A stretch of DNA of 64,000 nt from an uncultured Bacteroides sp. (GTDB lineage Bacteria; Bacteroidota; Bacteroidia; Bacteroidales; Bacteroidaceae). Position numbers and translations under genes: made by a program. A model generated the notes under the pieces. It saw only the letters and a list, made by a program, of their open reading frames with translations. It was not told where the DNA came from and did no database searches. The stretch spans positions 62,001 to 126,000 of the forward strand of contig CALUOO010000010.1 in assembly GCA_944322345.1 (NCBI GenBank), written 5' to 3'. Shown in pieces: positions 44,511 through 53,088 of this stretch. How positions within the stretch are numbered: the stretch's first letter is position 1; the number at the start of each line of letters is the position of its first letter.

Positions 44511-45581
44511 ATGTACACGGGCTATGTCTTACCTAAAATATTTTATATGGGACTTATTTTATTATATTTAATCGGTGCATTATCACTTTCTTTTTTATGT
44601 TCAGTTCTTGAAGCTGTTTTGCTGTCTACTCCCATGTCTTTCATCTCCATGAAAGAAAGCCAAGGAGCACGGTCGGCATCCTTATTAAAAAAATACAAGA
44701 CAAATATCGACAAACCCGTAGCAGCCATACTTTCACTAAATACCATTGCACATACAATCGGTGCTGCCGGTGTAGGCTCCGAATCTGTCAAAATATTTGG
44801 TGAAGAATACTTTGGAGTCATCTCAGCCATTCTTACACTGCTGATTCTGGTTTTGTCTGAAATTATTCCCAAGACTATCGGAGCTTCCTATTGGCGCTCG
44901 CTGGCGCTACCTGCCACCCGAATCATCCATATACTGGTCATCATCACCTATCCGCTCGTCCTACTGTCGGAAGTTATCACCCGCATATTCTCACCCAAGA
45001 AGCAACAGCTTTCCGTCAGCCGTGAAGAGGTATCGGCCATGGTTAACGTAGGTGTAGAAGAAGGAGTATTTCAGGCAAAAGAGAATAAAATCATCCAGAA
45101 CTTCATCAAGCTGGTGAATGTGACAGCAAAGGAAATCATGACACCCAACCTCGTGGTGGCCTCTGCTCCCGAATCGATGACACTCAGAGAGTTCTATCAC
45201 AACGAACAGTTCAATCCCTACTCGCGAATTCCTGTCTACAAGGAAAATAAAAACTACATTACCGGCTATGTGCTCAGAGCCACCGTACTCGAACGCCTGT
45301 CGGAAGACAAGTTCAACCTCTCACTTTCTGAGCTGGCTCGTCCTATTCTCTCTTTCCAAGAGAAAGAAAGCGTTTCGGCCATTTGGGAAAAAATGCTCGA
45401 AAACAAGGAACACATATCTATCATCACCGACGAGTATGGCTGCTTGCGAGGCATTGTAACAATGGAAGATGTCATCGAGACGATGTTAGGTGTCGAAATC
45501 GTAGACGAATACGACACCACTACCGACATGCAGGTACTTGCCCGCGAAAAGTGGCTGAAACTGAAGCAAAGGAAGAAATAA
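44511..45581 (+). CDS. CNNM/CorC-type membrane protein with CBS domains
   Basis: 356 residues from the ATG at 44511 (a TTG three codons earlier and an ATG at 44547 are alternatives). The DUF21/CNNM transmembrane domain (about 10-165) has three or four helices and the SEIIPKTIGASYW segment. Two CBS motifs follow (about 205-325, SRIPVYKEN and SIITDEYGCLRGIVTMEDVIE). The usual C-terminal CorC/HlyC domain is missing, so the protein ends soon after the CBS pair. Such proteins work in Mg or Co efflux. A strong terminator follows. Confidence 0.88.
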   Translation: MYTGYVLPKIFYMGLILLYLIGALSLSFLCSVLEAVLLSTPMSFISMKESQGARSASLLKKYKTNIDKPVAAILSLNTIAHTIGAAGVGSESVKIFGEEYFGVISAILTLLILVLSEIIPKTIGASYWRSLALPATRIIHILVIITYPLVLLSEVITRIFSPKKQQLSVSREEVSAMVNVGVEEGVFQAKENKIIQNFIKLVNVTAKEIMTPNLVVASAPESMTLREFYHNEQFNPYSRIPVYKENKNYITGYVLRATVLERLSEDKFNLSLSELARPILSFQEKESVSAIWEKMLENKEHISIITDEYGCLRGIVTMEDVIETMLGVEIVDEYDTTTDMQVLAREKWLKLKQRKK

Positions 45582-45612
45582 ACTCCTATCTGTCAACGAT
45601 ATTCACACCACT

Positions 45613-45649
45613 CCCCGCATTGAAAATTCTCCAATGCGGGGATTTTTTA
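45613..45649 (+). terminator. Intrinsic terminator after the CNNM-type gene
   Basis: 10-bp stem CCCCGCATTG (45613-45622) with its complement at 45632-45641, then six T at 45644-45649. Confidence 0.9.
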
Positions 45650-45690
45650 TAAAAACAGGCAACATTTGTCGGTTTTTTCAAATAGATTAT

Positions 45691-45698
45691 TATCTTTG
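45691..45698 (+). promoter_or_regulatory. Bacteroides -7 box for the HU-like gene
   Basis: TATCTTTG, with TTTG at 45665-45668 as a possible -33 box (22-bp spacer). The 86-bp repeat at 45715 would lie inside the leader RNA. Confidence 0.55.
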
Positions 45699-45714
45699 TA
45701 GGTGATTCTTTTTT

Positions 45715-45800
45715 CGTATCACTTAAGTCTTCCGTTCGTTTCACTTAAGTAATACGTTCGGATCACTAACATGATACGAACGGATAACAATAGTGATACG
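45715..45800. repeat. 86-bp four-unit element of a second sequence type
   Basis: Units at 45715-45734, 45737-45756, 45759-45778 and 45781-45800 with spacers tt, tt, aa. Each unit is a degenerate form of the palindrome CGTATCACTTAAGTGATACG. Outer flanks are a T run and an A run, so the whole element can fold. The layout equals that of the AAAGGTTA elements, but no core sequence is shared. It lies just after the promoter of the HU-like gene, in the predicted leader. Confidence 0.9.
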
Positions 45801-45881
45801 AAAAAAAATCAATAACAAACCCATTAACCAACCACATCTTAAGGAGTAATTCCTTAAAACAAAAAAGTAAAACATACGTAT

Positions 45882-46484
45882 ATGAGCATTCACTACGACC
45901 TTTACGAAAATCCGGACAGAGAGAATACCGGCGAAAAACAACCGTTGCACGCACGTGTAATTCCCAGTGGCACATATACCACCGAAGAGTTTCTCGACTA
46001 TGTGGCAAAGGCACAGCACGTTCCGCATGCACAACTGACAAGCTCGATGGGAGCCATTATCAGCGAGCTGAAAACACTGCTTTCCAGAGGATACATCGTC
46101 GAGTTCGGCGAATTGGGACACTTGTCCGTCACCTTGAAAACAGAAAAACCTGTAATGGACCGCAAAGAAATCCGTTCGCCGTCCATCTGTCTGAAAGACA
46201 TTACACTGAAAGTGAACAAACATTACAAAAAAGAGCTCAATGCCATGATGGAGTTGGAGCGTATCTCCTCCCCCACTCGCTCTAAGCAGAAGCTCTCCGA
46301 GGAAGAGTGTCTGGCAAGACTGAAACAATTTTTTCAGACACATCCCTGCATCAGCCGGGCAGACTACTCGAGCATTACGGGAACCAACAAACTACAGGCA
46401 ATACGCCAACTCCACTCATTTGCCGAACGGGGTATTATCCGAAAATACGGATCGGGGAAAAGCGTAGTATACATTCCTCAGTAA
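45882..46484 (+). CDS. HU-like DNA-binding protein with an extra C-terminal domain
   Basis: 200 residues. Residues about 1-125 match the Bacteroidetes HU-like family (TEEFLDYVAKAQHVPHAQLTSSMGAIISEL, then VEFGELGHLSVTL). Residues about 137-200 form a second domain that looks like a small winged helix (ISRADYSSITGTNKLQAIRQLHSFAERGIIRKYG), so the protein may read specific DNA. It is about twice the length of plain HU (90 residues). The leader carries an 86-bp element, and a membrane-bound AraC regulator follows 64 bp downstream. Confidence 0.82.
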   Translation: MSIHYDLYENPDRENTGEKQPLHARVIPSGTYTTEEFLDYVAKAQHVPHAQLTSSMGAIISELKTLLSRGYIVEFGELGHLSVTLKTEKPVMDRKEIRSPSICLKDITLKVNKHYKKELNAMMELERISSPTRSKQKLSEEECLARLKQFFQTHPCISRADYSSITGTNKLQAIRQLHSFAERGIIRKYGSGKSVVYIPQ

Positions 46485-46548
46485 GCCAATGAGAGAATAA
46501 GCCTGACAGAAAAAACAATCTATTATAACACAACAGAAATTACTATCT

Positions 46549-47655
46549 ATGGGGATATTATATTTATCTATTGAACTGACTTTCGACCTGATAGCCTTTG
46601 TCATGGGAATCATCCTGATATCCCGTGCCAAAGACAACTATCAGCGACTATACTGGGGAATTATAGCAGCAAGCATAGGGCTGATGTTCATGTGGGAAAA
46701 CATCGGCTGGCTGACCATTGTCACCGACACCCCTTCATTCCGTTTCACCGACCTGCTCAACATTGAAAAGATGTTGAAATGGTATGCGTTGGCCAGCATC
46801 ATCTCCCTTTTCCCGATAGCCTCCCTTTCGCCCGGTTATCTGAACCACCTCCGAACGTTCATTTTCCTGCTGCCTCCCATCATCGTCATTACAGTAGGAA
46901 TCTGCTACCTGGGATTCAACGGCAGAATCACTCCCATACATTCGGTCGACGATATTCTGATGAATATCCACCATCTGGACGTCAAACTCCGAATAAGCAT
47001 CTTCCTTATCTCTATCCTGATTCCGCTGAGTCTGCTGATTTACCCGATTGCAAGAAACCAGACTTATCGACGGATCAACACAAACATGTATATTTTTATC
47101 GGTTTTCTGTTACTGTTTATCGGTATATATATACTGTTTACACTAAACATTAATGAATTTATATTCAATTCTCTTGGAGCTGTTTCCATCGCGTTTGCCA
47201 TACTCTTTTCCATACAGTATCTGCGTTATGAAAATCCGTTTTCAAATCATATAGAAATGACATGCGAAGTAGACAATTCTCTATTTCACAACGAGTTACC
47301 AAAGCCAGGTACACTCTTCGACAGCATCGACACTTTCCTGAGAGAACAACACTCTTATACCGACCCTAATTACAATTTAGAGCAACTGGCCGAATCACAA
47401 GGCGAAAAGCAGAGTACAGTATCCAAAGCAATCAAAAGCGGAGGATTCACCGGATTTCGTGAGTATATCAACTGCCTGCGATTGGAATATTTCAAGCAAC
47501 TGGCAGTCAGTGATAGAGACAAAAACATCAAAGAACTGATGTTTCAATCCGGATTCACCTCACGTTCTACCTTCTACAGGTATTTTTCAGAGAAATATGG
47601 CATCTCACCCACACAATATATTGACAACCAAACATTTGAAAACGAAACAAAATAG
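46549..47655 (+). CDS. Membrane-bound AraC-family regulator
   Basis: 368 residues. About seven hydrophobic segments occupy the first 225 residues (8-28, 34-52, 75-96, 100-122, 147-170, 184-204, 207-225). A linker and an AraC DNA-binding domain (about 258-365) follow, with EQLAESQGEKQSTVSKAIK as the first helix-turn-helix and ELMFQSGFTSRSTFYRYF as the second. It joins a membrane sensor directly to DNA binding, a type common in Bacteroidetes. The signal and the targets are unknown. Terminator at 47692 follows. Confidence 0.88.
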   Translation: MGILYLSIELTFDLIAFVMGIILISRAKDNYQRLYWGIIAASIGLMFMWENIGWLTIVTDTPSFRFTDLLNIEKMLKWYALASIISLFPIASLSPGYLNHLRTFIFLLPPIIVITVGICYLGFNGRITPIHSVDDILMNIHHLDVKLRISIFLISILIPLSLLIYPIARNQTYRRINTNMYIFIGFLLLFIGIYILFTLNINEFIFNSLGAVSIAFAILFSIQYLRYENPFSNHIEMTCEVDNSLFHNELPKPGTLFDSIDTFLREQHSYTDPNYNLEQLAESQGEKQSTVSKAIKSGGFTGFREYINCLRLEYFKQLAVSDRDKNIKELMFQSGFTSRSTFYRYFSEKYGISPTQYIDNQTFENETK

Positions 47656-47691
47656 TATAAGATTCAGAATACTATCCAATTAGGACATCAT

Positions 47692-47729
47692 AAAAGCGTC
47701 CCATTTCAGAAATGGGACGCTTTTTATTT
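47692..47729 (+). terminator. Intrinsic terminator after the AraC-type gene
   Basis: 15-bp perfect stem (47692-47706 with 47710-47724), 3-nt loop, T-rich tail. Confidence 0.9.
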
Positions 47730-47750
47730 TCACAAATTGCATCACAGGTT

Positions 47751-47758
47751 TAAATTTG
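47751..47758 (+). promoter_or_regulatory. Bacteroides -7 box for the small HTH gene
   Basis: TAAATTTG, a full TAnnTTTG match, 63 bp before the ATG at 47822. Confidence 0.45.
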
Positions 47759-47821
47759 CCCATCACAAATCAACATTAAAGAATTAGAATCGTTCACGAC
47801 CACAAAATCCGTCAAACGACA

Positions 47822-48070
47822 ATGATACACATCGGAAAAATCATAGAAGCAGAACTCCACCGACAGGAACGTTCCGTCACGTGGTTTGCCAACAAACTGT
47901 ATTGCGACAGGACGAATATATATTCCATTTTTAAAAGAAAAAGCATAGATACGGAACTGCTGCTACGGATCAGCGGCATATTGGGACACAACTTCTTCAG
48001 CTACTATATCGTCGAACTGCAAAAAGAACAGATAAATAAAGAAGGCGAAATACTTGCCGGAAACAAATAA
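47822..48070 (+). CDS. Small helix-turn-helix protein (XRE-like)
   Basis: 82 residues. Residues 5-55 fit the five-helix Cro/C1 fold (HIGKIIEAELHRQERSVTWF, then DRTNIYSIFKRKSIDTELLLRIS), followed by a short helical tail. There is no partner domain. It resembles small Bacteroidetes HTH proteins with no described function. It is 105 bp upstream of rplU, whose promoter overlaps its 3' end, so it is separately controlled. Confidence 0.8.
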   Translation: MIHIGKIIEAELHRQERSVTWFANKLYCDRTNIYSIFKRKSIDTELLLRISGILGHNFFSYYIVELQKEQINKEGEILAGNK

Positions 48071-48076
48071 AAGTAG

Positions 48077-48084
48077 TACTTTTG
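48077..48084 (+). promoter_or_regulatory. Bacteroides -7 box for rplU-rpmA
   Basis: TACTTTTG, a full TAnnTTTG match, 91 bp before the rplU ATG. The leader has a small inverted pair ACCCG/CGGGT (48086-48090, 48103-48107); ribosomal-protein autoregulation there is possible but not shown. Confidence 0.65.
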
Positions 48085-48175
48085 CACCCGATTATTCCGC
48101 AACGGGTTTGATAAAGTGTTTTTTGGCGATTCAAGAACCACCCGCCGGAGCTAACTTATACATTATATATATAAG

Positions 48176-48493
48176 ATGTACGCAATTGTAGAAATTAACG
48201 GTCAGCAGTTTAAAGCAGAAGCTGGCAAAAAGTTGTTCGTTCACCACATTGCCAATGCGGAAAACGGTGCAACTGTAGAATTTGAGAAAGTTCTTTTGGT
48301 AGACAAAGACGGAAACATCACTGTAGGTGCTCCTGTAGTAGAAGGTGCTAAAGTGGTTTGCGAAGTGGTTTCTCCGCTGGTAAAAGGCGACAAAGTACTT
48401 GTTTTCCACAAGAAGAGAAGAAAAGGTTACAGAAAGTTGAACGGTCACCGTCAGCAGTTTACTGAGTTAACAATCAAAGAAGTAGTAGCTTAA
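48176..48493 (+). CDS. rplU: 50S ribosomal protein L21
   Basis: 105 residues, standard length. The opening [20 protein letters not shown] and the closing [11 protein letters not shown] are typical L21. It binds 23S rRNA in the large subunit. The gene pair rplU-rpmA is the usual one (21-bp gap here) and has its own promoter and terminator. Confidence 0.98.
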   Translation: MYAIVEINGQQFKAEAGKKLFVHHIANAENGATVEFEKVLLVDKDGNITVGAPVVEGAKVVCEVVSPLVKGDKVLVFHKKRRKGYRKLNGHRQQFTELTIKEVVA

Positions 48494-48514
48494 TCAATAA
48501 AAAAGTAAGAAGAA

Positions 48515-48784
48515 ATGGCACATAAAAAAGGTGTCGGTAGTTCTAAGAACGGCCGCGAATCAGCAAGTAAGAGATTAGGCGTAAAGATATTCGGTGGTGA
48601 AGCTTGCAAAGCAGGCAATATCATCGTTCGTCAGAGAGGTACAGAATTCCATCCGGGTGAAAACATCGGAATGGGTAAAGATCACACCCTCTTCGCCTTG
48701 GTAGATGGTACAGTAAAATTCAAAGTTGGTAAGGAAGACAGAAGATATGTATCTGTTATTCCGGCAGCAAAAGCTGAAGCTTAA
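48515..48784 (+). CDS. rpmA: 50S ribosomal protein L27
   Basis: 89 residues. The N terminus [16 protein letters not shown] reaches the peptidyl-transferase centre in related ribosomes; no cleavable Firmicutes-type N-terminal extension is present. [24 protein letters not shown] and [11 protein letters not shown] are family signatures. Co-transcribed with rplU. Confidence 0.98.
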   Translation: MAHKKGVGSSKNGRESASKRLGVKIFGGEACKAGNIIVRQRGTEFHPGENIGMGKDHTLFALVDGTVKFKVGKEDRRYVSVIPAAKAEA

Positions 48785-48809
48785 TCCAACTTTAGAAAGT
48801 AAGCAATAA

Positions 48810-48850
48810 AAGAGGATGCAATTCCATGTGAATTGCATCCTCTTCTTTTT
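48810..48850 (+). terminator. Intrinsic terminator after rpmA
   Basis: Perfect 15-bp stem (48810-48824 with 48830-48844), 5-nt loop, then T5 at 48846-48850. Confidence 0.92.
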
Positions 48851-48910
48851 ATTATCACAATGGCTTTTATCAACAACTCCCCATATTCAGAGTAACAAAT
48901 ATTATCTAAC

Positions 48911-48924
48911 ATGTTCTAGAACAT
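48911..48924. promoter_or_regulatory. Perfect 14-bp palindrome, possible operator
   Basis: ATGTTCTAGAACAT is a perfect palindrome about 137 bp before the first secreted paralogue and about 36 bp ahead of a weak -7-like box (GACCTTTG, 48960-48967). It could be the site of a dimeric regulator. Confidence 0.35.
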
Positions 48925-49060
48925 ATACATATATTGATAAAAGTCAAAAAAAATATATCGACCTTTGTTAAAAAGAATGCTGTTTTTAACAAAGAATCGG
49001 AACCGTTTCGCCTCCAATTGGAAAATTCTTTGTCAATATAACATTTTAAATCTTGCCAAC

Positions 49061-49909
49061 ATGAAACATACACAAAAACTATTCATCATAGCGTGTCTCC
49101 TTGCATGCCTCCTTCCCTCCTACGGACAAGAAAACACACTGACAGCAGACGGACTGTATCCCAAATACAATGTCCCATCGTATCAAAATGAGAAAGGAAC
49201 CATGTTAACTGCCGAGATGCTGAAGAACAAGAATTTCCATATACCATCCACAGATGCTGACATCATACGAGGAGAACTGGAAAAAGCTACGGCAAACATC
49301 GGTCTGACCTATAAGGCACTTCCGCAATATACCATATCAGAGGCATTCCATCTCCTTCCTCCACCTGCCAATCCCGAAGAACTATGCAAAACAGCAGATA
49401 CAGATATAACATCCCAGTGGATACACGAAGACGGAGAATGTATCCTGTTCATCAAATGCAGCGGAAGCGACAAGCAGATAAAGACCAACAACACCATTAA
49501 CAAAGACGGGAAACGCACACTCACGGTCAAATGGGAAAGGAAAGAATCTGCAAACAAAACTACCGACAAGTTACCGCAATCCATATTCGATAAAATAAAA
49601 TATAGAATTGGAATAGGAACTTACCGGACTGAAACGACAACGGAACAGCAGATGCAGCAAATTAAAGAAAAGATTACCGTCTGGACACCTGAAAAAGCCA
49701 AAGAGGTATTCAATGCCCAGTATGTCATCACCTACCCGATTAAAAGCAAAAAATCGGTCTATATGGGTAAATATACCCACAAAATGGACTTGATGATGAT
49801 AAAATGGGAAGAGCATCTCACAGTCTCTTTCCTGCTAACCAAGAAAGGATACAAGCAGATAGACAAGTATCTGAAAGAGGTGAAAGAGGCATTCAGGTTT
49901 GAGGACTAA
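49061..49909 (+). CDS. Secreted protein of unknown function, paralogue 1
   Basis: 282 residues from the ATG at 49061. This start gives a clear signal peptide (MKHTQKLFIIACLLACLLPSYGQ); a longer frame upstream has none. I do not recognise the family. It shares a common pattern with the next gene: DGLYPKYNVP, KALPQYTISE, PPANPEEL and QWIHEDGECILF, then a C-terminal block of about 75 residues that is almost identical. It is probably periplasmic or outer-membrane attached. Codons and style are like those of the neighbours. Confidence 0.8.
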   Translation: MKHTQKLFIIACLLACLLPSYGQENTLTADGLYPKYNVPSYQNEKGTMLTAEMLKNKNFHIPSTDADIIRGELEKATANIGLTYKALPQYTISEAFHLLPPPANPEELCKTADTDITSQWIHEDGECILFIKCSGSDKQIKTNNTINKDGKRTLTVKWERKESANKTTDKLPQSIFDKIKYRIGIGTYRTETTTEQQMQQIKEKITVWTPEKAKEVFNAQYVITYPIKSKKSVYMGKYTHKMDLMMIKWEEHLTVSFLLTKKGYKQIDKYLKEVKEAFRFED

Positions 49910-49982
49910 GCTCCTTATTCTCCTAATATCAGGCCTAAATAAATTTTCGTCAAATATTTATAACCATTTAAACTATACAATC

Positions 49983-50777
49983 ATGAAACAGTTACGAAGT
50001 CTCTTTTTAGCAGTATGCGCCATTGCATTCTCTATTTCCGTTTACGGACAGAAAGATACGTTGACAAAAGACGGGTTGTATCTGGAATACAACTTACCAT
50101 TCTATCGCAGTGACCCGCTTAAACTGATGGAAGCTATGAATCAAAACAAGGAGTTAGATTCCCCTGCAGACGAAGACATGATTCGAGGTATATTAGACCG
50201 GGCTACAAAGGCAATCGGATTAAAATATAAAGCCCTGCCACAATACATTATCTCTGAGCAATTCGGTCTCTGTTACCCTCCTGCCAATCCTAAAGAATTA
50301 CTTTGGACAACAGGCAATTCTATTGATTCCCAATGGATTCACGAGGATGGAGAATGTATTTTATTTATGCAATGTAGCGGCGACAAGCCAAGTATAAATG
50401 GGAAAGTGCCGGAGGCAGACAGAACAAAATATAAATTGCCGGAAGAATACCTCTATGGATGGATAAAACCAAGTGTTAACGTAGAACCTATGTCACTCAA
50501 AAAAGTAACAGAAGAAGAGAAAGAAGAAATAAAAAAGAAAATTACTTTCTGGACACCGGAAAAAGCCAAAGAGGTATTCAATGCCCAGTATGTCATCACC
50601 TACCCGATTAAAAGTGAAAAATCGGTCTATATGGGTAAATATACCCACAAAATGGACTTGATGATGATAAAATGGGAAGAGCATCTCACAGTCTCTTTCC
50701 TGCTAACCAAGAAAGGATACAAGCAGATAGACAAGTATCTGAAAGAGGTGGAAGAGGCATTCAGATTTGAGGACTGA
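49983..50777 (+). CDS. Secreted protein of unknown function, paralogue 2
   Basis: 264 residues from the ATG at 49983, chosen because it begins a signal peptide (MKQLRSLFLAVCAIAFSISVYGQ). It is a tandem copy of the preceding gene, roughly half identical over residues 25-185, but its last 229 bp (50549-50777) differ at only 6 positions from 49681-49909. The insert between the two conserved parts is different in length and sequence. Function unknown. A hairpin follows at 50797. Confidence 0.8.
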   Translation: MKQLRSLFLAVCAIAFSISVYGQKDTLTKDGLYLEYNLPFYRSDPLKLMEAMNQNKELDSPADEDMIRGILDRATKAIGLKYKALPQYIISEQFGLCYPPANPKELLWTTGNSIDSQWIHEDGECILFMQCSGDKPSINGKVPEADRTKYKLPEEYLYGWIKPSVNVEPMSLKKVTEEEKEEIKKKITFWTPEKAKEVFNAQYVITYPIKSEKSVYMGKYTHKMDLMMIKWEEHLTVSFLLTKKGYKQIDKYLKEVEEAFRFED

Positions 50778-50796
50778 CACTGAAAATGGTAAACAA

Positions 50797-50834
50797 TAAG
50801 AGGGCTGCCAGTTTGTATGTTGGCAGCCCTCTTA
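50797..50834. terminator. Hairpin between the paralogue pair and the GH2 gene
   Basis: Perfect 14-bp stem TAAGAGGGCTGCCA (50797-50810) with 50821-50834, 10-nt loop. It lies between converging genes and may end both transcripts, although the T run is weak. Confidence 0.65.
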
Positions 50835-50861
50835 CTATACATATAATATCAGAATCACTTC

Positions 50862-52688
50862 CTACCGCCTCCTCGTACACTGAATCACCGAGCGGTTTAT
50901 CTCGCCCACTTTATCCAGATTCATCTTCTCCACCCGGCGGTCGTAAGTCACCAACCCGTTGATTTCATGCTCCACGTCGGTGGTCTGTGTATAGATGGCG
51001 GCACTCAGTCCGAAGTAATTGATCATCTGTTCCAACTCCGTAGCCATCATCACGTAAGTATCGGTCAGCTGCTCCTTGTTCAGCATCATTTCGTAGGCAT
51101 CGTTGCGGACTGGCCACATGTGTCCGCGTACAAACAGTCCTTTCCCGCCAAACTCACCCAGTGAGGCAGCTCGCGTATCGGTCGGTTTGGGCATGGCACC
51201 CGGCTCTATTCTGCCATAATGGTGCATATCCACAAAATCGCCGTTACCGGGGTCGCCATAGGCTTTGCGGTAGCCCGGTGCATAATTGTAGCCCGACATT
51301 CCATTTACCAACCGATGGGTGTCGTACTGCTTCACCCAGCTTGTAATGTCGGTTGCTTCAAAAGCGCCCCAGTTTTCGTTGAACGGAACCCACATCACGA
51401 TAGAGGGGGAGTTGACGTGCTGGTCGATCATTGTCTTCAGCTCCTCGCGGAACTGTTGGCGTACCGCCACCGAATCGTTTCCGTCCGGCAGCCACAGATT
51501 GGGCATATCCTGCCATACCATCAGCCCCAAGCGGTCGCAATGATAATACCAGCGTTGCGGCTCCACCTTGATGTGTTTGCGGATGACATTGAATCCGGAA
51601 CGCTTGGCAAGCTCTATGTCGTAGCGCAATGCCTCGTCGGTAGGTGCGGTAAAAACACCGTCCGGCCAGTAGCCCTGATCCAACAGCCCGATATGGAACA
51701 CAAACTCGCCGTTCAGCGTGGGGCGCATTACTCCGTCTATCTTCTTCAGTCCTACCGTACGCATACCAAAATAGGAATCAACCTCATCAAGCACCTTTCC
51801 ACGACGGGTCTGCAACTGAAGTTTCAAATCATAAAGGAAGGGATCGTCGGGACTCCACAGGTGTGGATTGGGGACAGGCAGATAGAAACGGGTATTTGCC
51901 GCACCTATGCTTTTGGAAATGTTCTGCCCTTCGGTATGGGCGATGGCTATTACCTGCAAATCGCTGTCATCAGTATATGCCGTTACTTCCAGACGTTTGT
52001 TCTCTACGTCGGGCACAATCTGTATACGTGCAATGTATTGCTTCTCCACCGGTTCCAGCCATACAGTCTGCCAGATGCCGGAAGTAAATGTATAGTCTCC
52101 GTGCGGACCGTTCTTGCCCGATGCCGCCCGTCCGTCGTTGGGATCGTAAGCTCCTACCACCAGTACGTTTTCGCCTGATTTCAGGAAGTCGGTGATGTTC
52201 ATACTAAAGGCATCGTATCCTCCGGTGTGACTTCCTGCCTTTTTCCCGTTTACGAAGATGGCAGCCACACGGTCGACTGCTCCAAAATTCAGCATCACCT
52301 GTTTCCCTTTCCACTCCTGAGGGACGGTAAACGTACGGCGATACCACAAGCAGGAATCGCCCTTGCGGGCAATGCCCGAAAGTTCTGACTCTGGCGGGAA
52401 AGGTACATGTATTTTCTCCGGACTAGCGGGAAATGCGGGCGGGACGGTGGCATCCATCGGCAATGCCCCTTTGGGATTTGCCATGTAGTCCCACTTTCCG
52501 TTCAGGTTCAACCACTGCTGCCTGACCAGTTGCGGACGCGGATACTCCGGAAGCGGGACTTCGGCACGGAACGCCTCTTCTGTCCACGGAGTGGGTAACG
52601 TAAAATGTCTTGTTTCATTCTGTGCTTTCAAGGCTCCTGTTCCCAACAACAGGGAAAGAGCCAAACCAATGATCTGTCGTTTGTTCAT
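50862..52688 (-). CDS. Secreted glycoside hydrolase family 2 enzyme
   Basis: 608 residues with a signal peptide (about 1-22). Domains in order: GH2 jelly-roll sugar-binding domain (about 55-215), immunoglobulin-like domain (about 216-312) and TIM barrel (about 313-605). The acid/base is E438 in FNENWG and the nucleophile is probably E512 in LGEFGG. At 608 residues it is shorter than full beta-galactosidases (about 1000) and resembles the compact Bacteroides GH2 group, whose members include beta-galactosidases and beta-glucuronidases. The exact substrate is not clear. It is a single gene facing away from leuA. Confidence 0.92.
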   Translation of the reverse strand: MNKRQIIGLALSLLLGTGALKAQNETRHFTLPTPWTEEAFRAEVPLPEYPRPQLVRQQWLNLNGKWDYMANPKGALPMDATVPPAFPASPEKIHVPFPPESELSGIARKGDSCLWYRRTFTVPQEWKGKQVMLNFGAVDRVAAIFVNGKKAGSHTGGYDAFSMNITDFLKSGENVLVVGAYDPNDGRAASGKNGPHGDYTFTSGIWQTVWLEPVEKQYIARIQIVPDVENKRLEVTAYTDDSDLQVIAIAHTEGQNISKSIGAANTRFYLPVPNPHLWSPDDPFLYDLKLQLQTRRGKVLDEVDSYFGMRTVGLKKIDGVMRPTLNGEFVFHIGLLDQGYWPDGVFTAPTDEALRYDIELAKRSGFNVIRKHIKVEPQRWYYHCDRLGLMVWQDMPNLWLPDGNDSVAVRQQFREELKTMIDQHVNSPSIVMWVPFNENWGAFEATDITSWVKQYDTHRLVNGMSGYNYAPGYRKAYGDPGNGDFVDMHHYGRIEPGAMPKPTDTRAASLGEFGGKGLFVRGHMWPVRNDAYEMMLNKEQLTDTYVMMATELEQMINYFGLSAAIYTQTTDVEHEINGLVTYDRRVEKMNLDKVGEINRSVIQCTRRR

Positions 52689-52858
52689 ACAGTTTGTTAA
52701 TTTATAAATTATGAGTTCTTAAATCCTCTAGTTTAAGACTTTACGAATTGAAGATTCACCTCAATTTAAGCACTAAAAAGTTCAGCGATTATTAGTCGAG
52801 GCCAAACTTAAATAAAATCTCCAGAATAACCGAATTTAATCCATAAGAAACTCCACTT

Positions 52859-52944
52859 GTTGGGAAAGGTTAGCCAGCACATTGGGAAAGGTTAGCTGAC
52901 ATGTTGGGAAAGGTTAGCCAATCCGTTGGGAAAGGTTAGCTGAC
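52859..52944. repeat. 86-bp four-unit AAAGGTTA element, copy C
   Basis: Units 52859-52878, 52881-52900, 52903-52922 and 52925-52944, all forward, with spacers ac, at, cc. The fourth is exactly GTTGGGAAAGGTTAGCTGAC and units alternate between CCAAC-like and CTGAC-like right arms. It lies between the divergent GH2 gene and the leu promoter; nothing else is seen at 52689-52858. Confidence 0.95.
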
Positions 52945-53033
52945 AAACAGCCCAAACCGACTACTATATTTCTATCAATCTCTATTAATTACTTATAAAA
53001 TATCATTTAACCAAACAAAAAAGTAACGTTTTG

Positions 53034-53064
53034 TTTGGAGATAAAAATATTATCCATACCTTTG
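53034..53064 (+). promoter_or_regulatory. leu operon promoter
   Basis: TTTG at 53034-53037 and TACCTTTG at 53057-53064 with a 19-bp spacer, a full match to the Bacteroides -33/-7 consensus, 24 bp before the leader peptide ATG. Confidence 0.75.
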
Positions 53065-53088
53065 CACCGTCGAATAAAAAACAGAAAA

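Noticed and set aside
48965-49060. Upstream extension of the first secreted paralogue
   Set aside because: The extra 32 codons are not signal-like, and the ATG at 49061 starts a normal signal peptide matching that of paralogue 2.
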